Shown: positions 16,780 through 25,833, counted from the stretch's first letter. The stretch: 42,720 nucleotides of DNA from CAUYUA01 sp963575675 (GCA_963575675.1 CAUYUA010000205.1:1-42720), one strand, 5' to 3'. Notes: generated by a model from the sequence alone, not told the origin. Numbers and translations: made by a program.

Positions 16780-17946
16780 TCAGACCACGGCGCATCCACG
16801 GCATGGCGTTATTTTTTGACGGTGTTGCGTAAGATGTTTTTTGCGAAGCTGTTCATAATTTTCTCCGCGCCACAGCTCAGAAAGCGTTTTCTCCACAATC
16901 GATCCTATCGCCAACGTCGAACGGTAATCGACGTCGCATGGATTAACACGTCCGTCCCACCATACAAAGCATCTCCGCCATAAATCCGAGCATGGCGTTT
17001 CGACTCCATTCTCCGGAGCCTCATATGCATTTTCCCATGGGTTATAATCGACAAACGCCACTTGATCTGCTAGAGCGCGCCAGAACGCTTCGATTTCTTC
17101 GAAGTTCTGGTCATTGGAATAGCGAACTCCGGAAACTCGGACGATTGTGCGGTTACTGGAATAGTGTCGCGCGCGAATTTCTTGGAATCGCCGAATATTG
17201 GACAGAACACGGTCCAAATCGCCATTGACGCGTAAGGTTCGGTAAAGAGCCGGGTCGGCGGCGTCGGCGGAAAACACCAAAGTGTTGGGTTCGGCGGCCA
17301 ACAGAGCATGACTCTTGGCCTCATCGAGAAACCAAGCGTTGGTGTTGATCTTAAAACCGAGAAATTTTCCCGCCGCATAAGCAATCATCTTATCGATGTC
17401 GCGGCAGAGCAAAGGCTCGCCACGGGACGCCAAAGTAACAGCCTCCACCTGACCGACAATTTGATCGATAACCTGCTTGAACAGGTCGAAAGACATCTGC
17501 CCCATGTGGCCATTGGCCTTGCGCGTAAAGGCGACGTCCGTTTGGAAACAGAACACACAACGATAGTTGCAGATTGAAGTAGGCTCAATTTGCAAACAAG
17601 GCGGAAACGCATCGAGACGTTTCTCGATAGGAAAAACATCGTATCGATAGCGATAGAAAAGATATCGCGATAAATCCTCGTCGGAAACGCGGCGCAATTC
17701 TTCGATGATGTGCGGACGGAGTCGAAACGAAGAGGCGCGCTCTGGATTCAAGAGGTCCGCACAGGCTTGTTCTAAAATGGCGCGACGATGCGCGTCTTGA
17801 GCATTCACATCGTCGACCAAACGCTTTTGCAGCGCAAAAATGCGCGCCGAAAACGCGGCGTGATCATCGCACCCTCCGCTCCAAGCAACGAAACTATCCG
17901 CCTTATGGTAGAGACGGGGTGGTGAAGAGACGGAGGAGGAGGTCAT
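16780..17946 (-). CDS. Radical SAM protein with SPASM-like C-terminus
   Basis: 388 residues from the ATG at 17946 (AAGG 7 nt upstream); a 34-residue upstream extension is rejected as low complexity. The 4Fe-4S motif C126-xxx-C130-xx-C133 (CNYRCVFC) follows EPTSI, as in the MoaA/PqqE branch. The C-terminal 70 residues hold further cysteines (CSDLWRRC, NPCDVDY, PCRGC) that match a SPASM auxiliary cluster. The N-terminal 110 residues are a helical extension of unknown role. Such enzymes often modify peptides or build cofactors, but no precursor peptide was found nearby. It lies downstream of infC on the same strand (gap 108 nt with a hairpin at 18004-18021). Confidence 0.85.
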   Translation of the reverse strand: MTSSSVSSPPRLYHKADSFVAWSGGCDDHAAFSARIFALQKRLVDDVNAQDAHRRAILEQACADLLNPERASSFRLRPHIIEELRRVSDEDLSRYLFYRYRYDVFPIEKRLDAFPPCLQIEPTSICNYRCVFCFQTDVAFTRKANGHMGQMSFDLFKQVIDQIVGQVEAVTLASRGEPLLCRDIDKMIAYAAGKFLGFKINTNAWFLDEAKSHALLAAEPNTLVFSADAADPALYRTLRVNGDLDRVLSNIRRFQEIRARHYSSNRTIVRVSGVRYSNDQNFEEIEAFWRALADQVAFVDYNPWENAYEAPENGVETPCSDLWRRCFVWWDGRVNPCDVDYRSTLAIGSIVEKTLSELWRGENYEQLRKKHLTQHRQKITPCRGCAVV

Positions 17947-18003
17947 GCGAGCCTTGAAGAAAAAACCCAGACCGACACGAAGCGGAAGAGCGGATTTGGT
18001 GGT

Positions 18004-18021
18004 CAGGGGCGTGTGCCCCTG
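18004..18021 (-). promoter_or_regulatory. Intercistronic hairpin between infC and the radical SAM gene
   Basis: CAGGGGC and GCCCCTG form a perfect 7-bp stem with a 4-nt loop. There is no T tract, so it is not a typical terminator; it may stabilise or process the infC transcript, or sit in the leader of the radical SAM gene. Confidence 0.45.
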
Positions 18022-18054
18022 AAGCTCACCGGGACCGCACGGCCCCAAAACCGC

Positions 18055-18591
18055 TTATTTTGGCGCCAGAACCATAATCATCTGCCGACCTTCCAGCTTT
18101 GGCATTTGTTCGACTTTGGCGACAGGCTCCAGCTCATCGCGAACTCGGACCAAAACATCCATTCCGAGGTCTTGGTGAGCCATTTCACGTCCGCGAAAAC
18201 GCATGGTGACCTTAACTTTGTCGCCTTCCTCGACGAAACGCTTGGCGCTACGCATTTTTACTTCGTAGTCATTATCATCGATGTTTGGTCTAAGTTTTAT
18301 TTCTTTGACCTCGATGATTTTCTGCTTTTTGCGCGCCTCGCTGGCCTTTTTCTGGGCCTCGTATTTATACTTGCCGTAATCGAGAATTTTGCAAACCGGC
18401 GGCTCGGCGTTCGGCGCCACCTCGACCAAATCGAGGCCAGCTTGTTCGGCGGCGATAAGGGCGTCACGAATCGACACCACGCCAACCATTTCGCCATTGG
18501 CGTCGACGAGACGAACCGAACGGACGTTAATTTCCCGATTCACCCGCGGGCCATCGCGGGTCGGAGCGGCTTCATTCGGTGACCTGGCTAT
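18055..18591 (-). CDS. infC: Translation initiation factor IF-3, probable AUA start
   Basis: IF-3 binds the 30S subunit and checks the start codon. From GTG 18543 the frame gives 162 residues starting at NREINVRSV, but the frame continues upstream as IARSPNEAAPTRDGPRV, the conserved N-terminus of the family. The first codon there is ATA at 18591-18589, preceded at a fitting distance by AAGGGAGAGG. This gives 178 residues, the usual length. A rare start codon is the known autoregulatory device of infC, because IF-3 rejects it. The N-domain (to about 80), basic linker (KKASEARKKQK) and C-domain are intact. thrS lies 159 nt upstream on the same strand, a common alphaproteobacterial arrangement; rpmI and rplT do not follow. 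Confidence 0.95.
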   Translation of the reverse strand: MARSPNEAAPTRDGPRVNREINVRSVRLVDANGEMVGVVSIRDALIAAEQAGLDLVEVAPNAEPPVCKILDYGKYKYEAQKKASEARKKQKIIEVKEIKLRPNIDDNDYEVKMRSAKRFVEEGDKVKVTMRFRGREMAHQDLGMDVLVRVRDELEPVAKVEQMPKLEGRQMIMVLAPK

Positions 18592-18750
18592 GGAATCCTC
18601 TCCCTTGGCTATATCCTCGCCTTTACCAAAGAGCGAACGATTCGGCCGAACCCTTCACACTCCGGAAACAAGGCGTAGGCTTGGTTTATTATGTTTCAGG
18701 TGAAACATCAACTCTCATCGACGAAAGACGGAAAGTTTTTTCGTCGAAGA

Positions 18751-20730
18751 TCACGCTTCGGCGGCGCGACTGCCCAAAGGCCCTTGCGCCTCGTTTCCCA
18801 GTGTAGTCACCGCCGTGTCGAGAGCAAGCATTTCCTGATCTTTCCCGCCGAGTCGGCGCAACGCCACGGAACGATTTTCCGCCTCGCGCTTTCCAACGAC
18901 AACCATAACGGGTATTTTTTGCAGGCTGTGCTCGCGAACCTTGAAATTGATTTTCTCGTTACGAACGTCCAATATGGCGCGCAGTCCGGCCTGCTTTAGC
19001 AAAGCGACGACCTCTCGCGCATAGCCTTCGGCGTCGTTTGTTATGGTCGCCACGGCGACTTGGATCGGCGCCAACCACATCGGCAACCTTCCGGCATAGT
19101 GCTCAATTAGGACGCCGATGAAGCGCTCTAATGAACCGAGAATTGCGCGATGGAGCATAACAGGGCGATGTCGTTGACTGTCTTCGCCGATAAAGCTGGC
19201 GTCCAGTCGCTCCGGCAATACGAAGTCCACTTGTAAAGTGCCGCATTGCCAATCACGACCAATGGCGTCTCGCAGAACGAACTCCAGTTTCGGGCCATAG
19301 AAGGCGCCTTCGCCGGGGTTCAGAACATAGGGCAAACCTGCGGCCTCAACGGCGGCTTTCAGAGCGGCTTCGGCGCGATCCCACACGTCGTCGGCGCCGG
19401 CGCGCACGGGCGGCCGGTCGGAGAATTTGACGGAAACGTTTTCGAATCCCAGGTCTTTATAGACGCTCAGCAACAGAGAACAGAACGCCACGCTTTCAGA
19501 GGTGATTTGCTCTTCGGTGCAGAAGATGTGGGCGTCGTCTTGAGTGAAGGCGCGCACTCTCATGATGCCGTGCATACTTCCGGAGGGCTCGTTGCGATGA
19601 CATGCGCCGAACTCCGCCATGCGCAAAGGCAAATCGCGATAGCTCTTCAAACCCTGACGGAAAATCTGCACATGACCGGGACAGTTCATCGGCTTCAGCG
19701 CGAGTATTTTATCCTCATCGGCTGTCGCCGTGAACATGTTTTCGCGGAATTTCTCCCAGTGTCCGGACGCTTCCCACAAAGAGCGGTCAATCAGTTGAGG
19801 CGTTTTCACCTCAACATAACCGGCGTCGGCGATTCGCGTGCGAATGTAGTTTTCCAAAGTCCGCCACAAGGCCCATCCTTTGGGATGCCAAAACACCGAA
19901 CCTGTGGCTTCTTCTTGCAGATGGAACAGATCCAGCTCTCGCCCCAAACGGCGGTGGTCGCGTTTTTCAGCTTCCTCCAGTTGAAGCAGATAGGCCTTCA
20001 GCTCTTTTTCGTCGCGCCACGCCGTCCCGTAAATGCGTTGCAGCATAGCGTTGCGGTGATCGCCGCGCCAATAGGCGCCTGCGACTTTGGTAAGCTTGAA
20101 TCCGTTTCCGACTCGACCTGTGGAGGGCAAATGCGGTCCCCGACACAAGTCCAACCACTCGCCTTGGCGATAGACGGAGATGGCCTCGCCTTCGGGAAGG
20201 TCGCGAATCAGTTCGGCCTTATAGGCTTCTCCACGGGCTTCAAAGAAGGCGATTGCCTGATCGCGAGGCCACTCTTCACGAACGAAAGGCCGGTTTGCGG
20301 CGATGATCTCGCGCATTTTGGTCTCGATTTTTTCGAGATCATCCGGCGTGAAAGGCTGTTCGCGGGCGAAATCGTAATAGAATCCGTTGGCAATTGCGGG
20401 ACCGATTGTCACTTGAACGCCGGGATAGAGCGCTTGCACGGCCTCGGCCATGACATGAGACGCGTCATGACGAATCAGCTCCATCGCGTCGGGATGGTCG
20501 CGGGTGATGATTTCAATCTGCGAATCGGCGGTTAACGGAAACGACAGATCGCACACCTTGCCGTCCCCTTTAACGGCCAACGCATCCGCAGCCAACCGAC
20601 GACCGATTGTCGCTGCAATCTCAGCTCCTGTGATCGGGGCGGAAAATCGGCGCACGGCTCCGTCGGGCAGAGTGAGGGAAATTTCGGTCGGAAGAGGAGC
20701 GGAGATCGACATAACACAAAGATTCAACAT
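18751..20730 (-). CDS. thrS: Threonyl-tRNA synthetase
   Basis: Charges tRNA-Thr. The 659-residue protein has the full bacterial layout: a TGS domain (about 15-75), an editing domain with H88-xxx-H92 and C196-xxx-H200 that removes mischarged serine, the class II catalytic core with MNCPGH (348-353, zinc Cys C350) and motif 2 RNEPSG, and a C-terminal anticodon-binding domain. The start at 20730 follows a weak GGGAA; ATG at 20712 is an alternative. No leader repeat or tRNA-like operator is evident. Its transcript probably continues into infC. Confidence 0.97.
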   Translation of the reverse strand: MLNLCVMSISAPLPTEISLTLPDGAVRRFSAPITGAEIAATIGRRLAADALAVKGDGKVCDLSFPLTADSQIEIITRDHPDAMELIRHDASHVMAEAVQALYPGVQVTIGPAIANGFYYDFAREQPFTPDDLEKIETKMREIIAANRPFVREEWPRDQAIAFFEARGEAYKAELIRDLPEGEAISVYRQGEWLDLCRGPHLPSTGRVGNGFKLTKVAGAYWRGDHRNAMLQRIYGTAWRDEKELKAYLLQLEEAEKRDHRRLGRELDLFHLQEEATGSVFWHPKGWALWRTLENYIRTRIADAGYVEVKTPQLIDRSLWEASGHWEKFRENMFTATADEDKILALKPMNCPGHVQIFRQGLKSYRDLPLRMAEFGACHRNEPSGSMHGIMRVRAFTQDDAHIFCTEEQITSESVAFCSLLLSVYKDLGFENVSVKFSDRPPVRAGADDVWDRAEAALKAAVEAAGLPYVLNPGEGAFYGPKLEFVLRDAIGRDWQCGTLQVDFVLPERLDASFIGEDSQRHRPVMLHRAILGSLERFIGVLIEHYAGRLPMWLAPIQVAVATITNDAEGYAREVVALLKQAGLRAILDVRNEKINFKVREHSLQKIPVMVVVGKREAENRSVALRRLGGKDQEMLALDTAVTTLGNEAQGPLGSRAAEA

Positions 20731-20863
20731 AAGTTTCCCGGATAACCCACTGTAGACTCCTGGTGGCGCAAGTCAACATGAAACAACCGGAACCCTTGGA
20801 TTATAAAATTAAACAGCTCTGATGCGCGTTCGATAAATGCTCACCGATTCTTGGGTGAAACAT

Positions 20864-20889
20864 GAAAGGACTTAGGGAAAGGACTTAGG
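20864..20889. repeat. 13-bp tandem duplication
   Basis: GAAAGGACTTAGG occurs twice in a row about 135 bp upstream of the thrS start. It could be a chance duplication or an operator pair. Confidence 0.6.
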
Positions 20890-21015
20890 GATTGCGCCCT
20901 GTGAGTTCAGTTCATCGAATGTCGTTGGGAACATTGATATTTTTTTCCGAACAGACTCCGGATGTTCTCTCATAAGAAAATATATCAAGATGAAGTAAAG
21001 AAAATAAGATTAAGC

Positions 21016-21043
21016 TTGCATTAAAGTAAGGCTACGCTAAAAT
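21016..21043 (+). promoter_or_regulatory. Candidate sigma-70 promoter for the PhnD/kinase operon
   Basis: TTGCAT and TAAAAT are separated by 16 nt in an AT-rich stretch about 210 nt before the PhnD-like start. The match is good but unsupported by transcription data. Confidence 0.35.
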
Positions 21044-21255
21044 GAGAGTGACGCTTTATTATATAAATGCAATATTTTCTTAAAACCTAATGCATCGTGC
21101 TTAAGTTACGTTTCGTAAAATTTATTATAAAATAAATAAGAATTCTTGCGCATAGACGGCGCATTGTTCTATAATCAGTGGAGATTGAAGGATGCGTTCA
21201 TGAAAACAGTGTAAAGATACGATACAAGTAAAATACGCCATTTTCGGGTGACAAG

Positions 21256-22275
21256 ATGTTGCCAAAACCACCAGAAATAGAACCGAATATGCAGAAAAAA
21301 GCGTATTGGATTTATTTGCTTGTCGCTCTGGCGATCACGGCGGCGGCGACGCTGATTGTTGTAACCAAGACCACTCAGAGCGAAGACAAGCCCGTTGTAA
21401 TGAAAGACTGGACTTCCGTTGGCGACTCGACGCCGGCCGAGGAAGCTTATCAACCAATTTACCAAGATATCCCAAAACACGTCTTGCCGGTTTACATATT
21501 CGGCATTCATCCTCTTCATAACCCCCAACGATTGAATGCGATGTATCAGCCTTTGATACATCATTTGAATGTGTCTCTCTCCAATGGGCGACTGGAGTTG
21601 GAGGCGTCGCGCAACTACAACGCGTTCGACGATCGTTTGCGCGCGCGTCATTATCATTTCGCATTGGCCAATCCCGGCCAGGCGTTGAACGCAACCGAAG
21701 CAAATTATCGCATCGTTGGAAAATTAGGCGATGATGACGATTTTCGGGGCGTGATACTGGTGCGGAATGAATCCGACATTCGCAAAATTGAAGATTTGCG
21801 TGGAAAAACTCTTGCCTATCCTGCGTCCTCTGCAATGGCGTCGACAATGATGCCGCAGATGTTTCTCCAAATGAACGGACTGGACGTTCACAAAGACATC
21901 AAAACGGTTTATGTCGGCTCAATAGAATCCACGATTATGAGCGTTTATCGGGGCGACAGCGCCGCCGCCGGCGTGTGGTTGTCGGCGTGGCGGCTGTTCT
22001 CTCGAGAACAGAGTGAAATTGCCGGGCAGCTCGTTGCGCGTTGGAGAACGCTTCCACTTATTAATTACGCCGTTATCGCGCGTGACGACGTGCCGGAAAC
22101 CGTGGTGAGACAAGTAATGGATATGCTGGTTTCCTTGAAGGACGCACCTGAAGGAATCAACATCCTAAAAAAAATTGGCGTATCGCACTTTGAACGCGCA
22201 GACATCTCCACATATCAACCGATACGAGAGTTTATTTCTCAGTATCGCGCATATATTGGGACTGCTCCAGAATGA
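21256..22275 (+). CDS. PhnD/PstS-like periplasmic binding protein, membrane-anchored
   Basis: 339 residues. One transmembrane segment (about 17-36) has a short basic N-side, so the rest is periplasmic. The body resembles phosphate/phosphonate-type binding proteins (PhnD family): FGIHPLHNPQRLNAMYQPLI near 85-105, LANPGQAL, and the typical DLRGKTLAYPASSAMAST segment followed by SIESTIMSVYRGDSAAAGV. It overlaps the downstream histidine kinase by 4 nt, with no ABC permease or ATPase, so it is probably a ligand-sensing partner for that kinase rather than a transporter part. Ligand unknown. An internal ATG at 21289 is an alternative start. Confidence 0.85.
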   Translation: MLPKPPEIEPNMQKKAYWIYLLVALAITAAATLIVVTKTTQSEDKPVVMKDWTSVGDSTPAEEAYQPIYQDIPKHVLPVYIFGIHPLHNPQRLNAMYQPLIHHLNVSLSNGRLELEASRNYNAFDDRLRARHYHFALANPGQALNATEANYRIVGKLGDDDDFRGVILVRNESDIRKIEDLRGKTLAYPASSAMASTMMPQMFLQMNGLDVHKDIKTVYVGSIESTIMSVYRGDSAAAGVWLSAWRLFSREQSEIAGQLVARWRTLPLINYAVIARDDVPETVVRQVMDMLVSLKDAPEGINILKKIGVSHFERADISTYQPIREFISQYRAYIGTAPE

Positions 22276-24191
22276 AGATTCCCTTTTTTTCGGTGCGTCG
22301 TCAATTAGCGATCAGCGTCGCTTTGGTTCACGCCCTTCTGATGAGCGCTTTCATTGTCGATATGGTGGCGCGTCAACGCACCCAGCTTCAAGACGTAAAT
22401 TTCCAGCAAGCTGTTGTTTTAGCCGAGGTTCTGGCCGCAAATAGCGTGTCTTGGGTGTTGGCGAACGATCTCTCCGGCCTTGAGGAGGTGATTTATGCGT
22501 TGAGCCATAATCCAGAGCTGCGTTACGCCATGATTTTGTCTAAAGACGGGCGGGTTCTGGCGCATAGCGAAAACGCCCGAGTCGGTTCTTACCTGACCGA
22601 TTCGATCAGCGAACGCCTCTTTCACCTTTCTCGCTCCACGTCAGAGAGGCGTCCGGAAACATTGGTGATAAATCCACGCTTGGTGGATGTCGCCGCGCCG
22701 ATTCTTTTTCAAAACCGAGTGATCGGGTGGGCGCGAGTCGGCCTTAATCGCGATCAAGTGGCCGCCGCAGTGCGACGCGCCGTGATCGGCGGCGTAGTGT
22801 ACACAATTTCGGCAATATCTATCGGGACTTTTTTGGCGTTTGCAATTGCGGGTCGTTTAACCCGTCGCCTCAACGAAATGTCGCGCGTCAGCGAGCGAAT
22901 CTATCGCGGCGAACGAGCGCTGAGGGTGACGGAGGATGATCGTGACGAATTGGGGATATTGGGAAAAGCGTATAATGCGATGCTCAGCGCGGTGGAAACG
23001 TCGGAAAAGGCGTTGCTGACCGAGCAACTTCGATTGCGCGCCAGCGAAGAACGCTTCAATTTGGCGGTGGAGGGATCGCGGGATGCAATTTGGGATTGGA
23101 GATTCGACACCGGAGAATCCTACTATTCGCCTCGATGGCGTGAGCTTTTGCAATCGTCCGATTTATCAATTCTCCAAGCTTCCACATTAGAGCAATCGAT
23201 CGAGCTGTGGCTGATGCGCTTTCATCCTCAAAATCAACCGGAAATGCGCGTGTGTTTGGATTCTTTACGGCTTGGTTCGGTGGGGTGCTGCGATAAGGAA
23301 GGACAAATTCAAAGAGCCGACGGGTCTTGGATTTGGGTGGCGTCTTCCGCTTTGGCGCAATTAAACTCCCAAGGACAGATTATTCGCATCGTCGGCGTGG
23401 TCTCCGATATTTCCGTCCGCAAACGCTATGAGGCCGAACTCAAAAACGCGCGCGCCTCTGCGGAGAAATCAAGTCAGGCGAAATCGGATTTCTTGGCGAA
23501 AATGAGTCACGAGTTGCGGACGCCTTTGAATTCCATCCTCGGTTTTTCAGAGATCATTCGAGACGAGCTTTTGGGAGAAGTCGGCGTTCCTCACTATAAA
23601 GAATACGCTCAGCATATCAACGATAGTGGAGCGCATCTTTTGAACTTGATTAACGATATTCTTGATCTTTCAAAAATTGAAGCCGGAAAAATCACAATCG
23701 AAAAAGAGTTTTTGGATTTAGAAAGTTTGGCGCGCGGCGTTGAAGTCTTGGTGCGTCAACGCGCTTACAAGAACCGTCTTCGAATCACATCGCTTATTCC
23801 TCATACTCTTCCGACGCTGTGGGCGGACCAACGCGCCATAAAGCAAATTCTTTTCAATCTTTTGGCGAATGCAATTAAATTTACTCCGGAAGGCGGAGAA
23901 ATCACGATCGCAGCCTGCGAAGAGCCGAATGGATTTATCGCGATTTCCGTGGCCGACACCGGAATCGGGATTCCCGAGGATCATATCGAACGATTGCTTA
24001 AGCCGTTTGAACAAATCGATAATCGTTACGCCAACGCCGAGATCGGCGTCGGATTGGGATTGTCTTTAGTTCAAGGGTTGGTCGTTCTGCATGACGGACG
24101 ACTTTCAATTGAAAGCGTGGTCGGCAAAGGGACCGTGGTGACGGTTTACTTTCCGCTTGCGTCGACGCTATCTTGTCGTCAGGTCTTGTGA
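22272..24191 (+). CDS. Membrane sensor histidine kinase with HAMP and PAS domains
   Basis: 639 residues. Two transmembrane segments (about 11-30 and 174-197) enclose a periplasmic sensor domain. A HAMP domain (about 198-250), a PAS domain (about 265-385, ending in the PAC-like VVSDISVRKRYE), a HisKA domain with phospho-acceptor H413 in MSHELRTPLNS, and an HATPase_c domain with DTGIGIP and GVGLGLSLVQ follow. There is no receiver domain and no response regulator gene nearby, so its partner must be elsewhere. ATGA overlap couples it to the PhnD-like gene, and the pair resembles systems in which a binding protein presents ligand to the kinase. The DUF4239 gene follows after 25 nt. Confidence 0.92.
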   Translation: MKIPFFSVRRQLAISVALVHALLMSAFIVDMVARQRTQLQDVNFQQAVVLAEVLAANSVSWVLANDLSGLEEVIYALSHNPELRYAMILSKDGRVLAHSENARVGSYLTDSISERLFHLSRSTSERRPETLVINPRLVDVAAPILFQNRVIGWARVGLNRDQVAAAVRRAVIGGVVYTISAISIGTFLAFAIAGRLTRRLNEMSRVSERIYRGERALRVTEDDRDELGILGKAYNAMLSAVETSEKALLTEQLRLRASEERFNLAVEGSRDAIWDWRFDTGESYYSPRWRELLQSSDLSILQASTLEQSIELWLMRFHPQNQPEMRVCLDSLRLGSVGCCDKEGQIQRADGSWIWVASSALAQLNSQGQIIRIVGVVSDISVRKRYEAELKNARASAEKSSQAKSDFLAKMSHELRTPLNSILGFSEIIRDELLGEVGVPHYKEYAQHINDSGAHLLNLINDILDLSKIEAGKITIEKEFLDLESLARGVEVLVRQRAYKNRLRITSLIPHTLPTLWADQRAIKQILFNLLANAIKFTPEGGEITIAACEEPNGFIAISVADTGIGIPEDHIERLLKPFEQIDNRYANAEIGVGLGLSLVQGLVVLHDGRLSIESVVGKGTVVTVYFPLASTLSCRQVL

Positions 24192-24216
24192 TGACGTTGC
24201 ATCTTCTGAGGCTGAC

Positions 24217-24990
24217 ATGTCGTCTTTATTTGGTGTTTACGATCACTATTTCTTTGCTACAGCGGCTTTCTTCGGCACGCTGGCGACGGCTTTGGGAATG
24301 TTCTGGATCGCTCAATATTCGCGCTATGCAGAGCGAATCCAAGTCTTTCGCGGCGTACAACCGGCTTTTTTGAGCGTCGTCGGCGTCTTGTTCGGTTTAA
24401 ATCTTGTGTTCATGGCCAACGACACATGGCTCGCCCGCGACCGCGCCTTGAGCATCGTCTTTCAAGAGGCCGGGAATTTGCGCAATTTGTTGCAACTCGC
24501 CGAGGCTTTGCCTGATTCATCTCGAACCAAGCTTACAGAGGCCGTTCGTCACTATGTGCGCGTTACCCGAGACGAAGAATGGCCTTTGTTGACGCAGCGT
24601 CAAGCCAGCCCTCGCGCCGCCGAGGCTTTGCAGGCTCTTTTGAGCGCGCTGACAACGCCTCAAGTGTCGCAGAGCCTGAATTCAAATGTCTATGGGTTGA
24701 TGTTGGGGCAGGCGATTCAAGCGCGCAGCGCTCGGGATTCGAGAATTGCTTTAAGCCAAACACACGTCAACCCGTTAAAGTGGCTAGGGGTGGCGTTTTT
24801 GGGAACGATCACCATGATTTCTTTGATTATGGTGCATTTTGGCAGTCCACAGGCGGAATTGGCGGCCGTATTGTTGTTTGCGGTGTCGGCGGCGCCAACG
24901 GCGGCGATTGTGTTGGTTCAGGGCAATCCATTTCAACCGCCCGCCGCTGTCGCGGTTGACCCAATCGCTGAGCTTTTAAATAAAAATTAG
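24217..24990 (+). CDS. DUF4239 (bestrophin-like) membrane protein
   Basis: 257 residues from the ATG at 24217 with GAGG upstream; the frame opens earlier, inside the kinase gene, but that part is rejected. Two hydrophobic segments near the N-terminus (about 10-30 and 48-65) and two near the C-terminus (about 185-205 and 212-232) flank a soluble helical middle with LARDRALSIVFQEAGNLRNLL, the layout of the DUF4239 family, which is distantly compared with bestrophin anion channels. Function is unknown. It follows the sensor kinase closely and is probably co-transcribed. Its stop lies in AT-rich sequence leading into palindrome B5. Confidence 0.75.
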   Translation: MSSLFGVYDHYFFATAAFFGTLATALGMFWIAQYSRYAERIQVFRGVQPAFLSVVGVLFGLNLVFMANDTWLARDRALSIVFQEAGNLRNLLQLAEALPDSSRTKLTEAVRHYVRVTRDEEWPLLTQRQASPRAAEALQALLSALTTPQVSQSLNSNVYGLMLGQAIQARSARDSRIALSQTHVNPLKWLGVAFLGTITMISLIMVHFGSPQAELAAVLLFAVSAAPTAAIVLVQGNPFQPPAAVAVDPIAELLNKN

Positions 24991-25232
24991 GAGAAATAGA
25001 AGGGATTATAAAGAGGAGTAGGAACACAGTCCCTGTATCCCTTTAATTTTTTATCTAAGAGGCATAAGAATCTGTGCGCCATACGGAAATCATAGCCGTT
25101 CGAAAACGGAATGTTGCCGTTGACGTCAAATGCGGATAGGGTCGCCTCAACCAATGCAACACGAACTTTACTCATACGCGGACATTCATGAAGAGGTTTG
25201 AACACGCCACGTCGATACGCGCCGAAAACCAT
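24987..25232 (-). CDS. Small protein, weakly like DUF104/AF2212 antitoxins (doubtful)
   Basis: From the ATG at 25232 the frame gives about 81 residues. The first 30 read FGAYRRGVFKPLHECP then SKVRVALVEA, which follows the pattern (Y..GV.KPL.....KVRV.VE) of DUF104 antitoxin-like proteins. The remainder, including an RMAHRFLCLLDKK segment, is unlike them, and the last 20 residues are translated from palindrome B5. No ribosome-binding site is visible, the strand is opposite to its neighbours and no toxin gene is adjacent. It may be a decayed gene or chance. Confidence 0.25.
   Translation of the reverse strand: MVFGAYRRGVFKPLHECPRMSKVRVALVEATLSAFDVNGNIPFSNGYDFRMAHRFLCLLDKKLKGYRDCVPTPLYNPFYFS
24998..25051. 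terminator. Family B palindrome, copy B5
   Basis: AAGGGAT and ATCCCTT arms enclose GATTATAA-type sequence and the core GGAACACAGTCCCTG, followed by TTAATTTTTT. It starts 8 nt after the DUF4239 stop. Confidence 0.75.
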
Positions 25233-25279
25233 GGTGCGATTCGTTTTGGCGTCGACCGCCTCAATCCGGGAGACCAAAA

Positions 25280-25666
25280 ATGTATTCTACCCTTATGGGG
25301 CTCTACAGCAATATGGATCAAATTTCCAAATTGAGCCCGGAAGACGTCACCGCGCGTTCAGCACGGGCGTCGGCGGTTGTGCAGAAAGGTTATCAACTTT
25401 GGCTCAATTTTGTGACCGAAGGTATGAATGACGCCGCCAAGGCGGTGAAGGAATTGTCTTCATGTCGTTCTCCGGTAGAGGCGTCGCAAATTCAGCAGGC
25501 GTGGGTTGAAGTTTTCAGCACGCGCGCCGTCGTCAGTCTGAATGTGATGATGGAGCTTACAACACAGCTGGTGGCCGAATTGACGCCTCCGGTGATGAGC
25601 GCCAATCAGCCTCCCGCTCTTCCCGCTTTGGAGCCGCCAAAGTCCGGTTCCGGAAAACGGGCTTGA
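25280..25666 (+). CDS. Phasin family protein
   Basis: 128 residues, almost all helical, with the phasin pattern in MDQISKLSPEDVTARS and SARASAVVQKGYQLWLNFV followed by an amphipathic helix and a Pro-rich tail (PPALPALEPPKSG). Phasins coat polyhydroxyalkanoate granules in the cytoplasm. The ATG at 25280 has no clear ribosome-binding site; 25295 or 25313 may be the true start, the last matching the family N-terminus best. A hairpin at 25699-25735 probably ends the transcript. No phaC or phaR gene is nearby. Confidence 0.75.
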   Translation: MYSTLMGLYSNMDQISKLSPEDVTARSARASAVVQKGYQLWLNFVTEGMNDAAKAVKELSSCRSPVEASQIQQAWVEVFSTRAVVSLNVMMELTTQLVAELTPPVMSANQPPALPALEPPKSGSGKRA

Positions 25667-25698
25667 CGCCCGCCATATCGCTTCTCTATAAGGAAACG

Positions 25699-25735
25699 CA
25701 CCCGCCGGGCGGCTCGTCCGGCGGTGTTGTGTTTT
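25699..25735 (+). terminator. Likely terminator of the phasin gene
   Basis: CCGCCGG and CCGGCGG form a 7-bp GC stem around a 9-nt loop, followed by TGTTGTGTTTT. It is 33 nt after the phasin stop and does not belong to family B. Confidence 0.6.
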
Positions 25736-25833
25736 ATCCACCCGTTTTCCTTTTGGTTCGCGCAACGGCGTGTCGCCTTTCTTCTCGGCGGCCCCGGGCG
25801 TCTGGACTTGACCTTTAACAGGGAATTTCTCCG

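Larger units (their letters stand above)
20731..21255. other. AT-rich divergent intergenic region
   Basis: About 525 bp between the divergent thrS and PhnD-like genes. A 13-bp tandem duplication (GAAAGGACTTAGG twice) lies at 20864-20889 and a candidate sigma-70 promoter at 21016-21043. GATTATAAAATTAAAC near 20800 recalls parts of family B but forms no palindrome. No tRNA cloverleaf was seen. Confidence 0.5.

Noticed and set aside
20731..21255. tRNA gene in the thrS-PhnD gap
   Set aside because: No acceptor stem or TTCRA-type arm could be assembled by eye.
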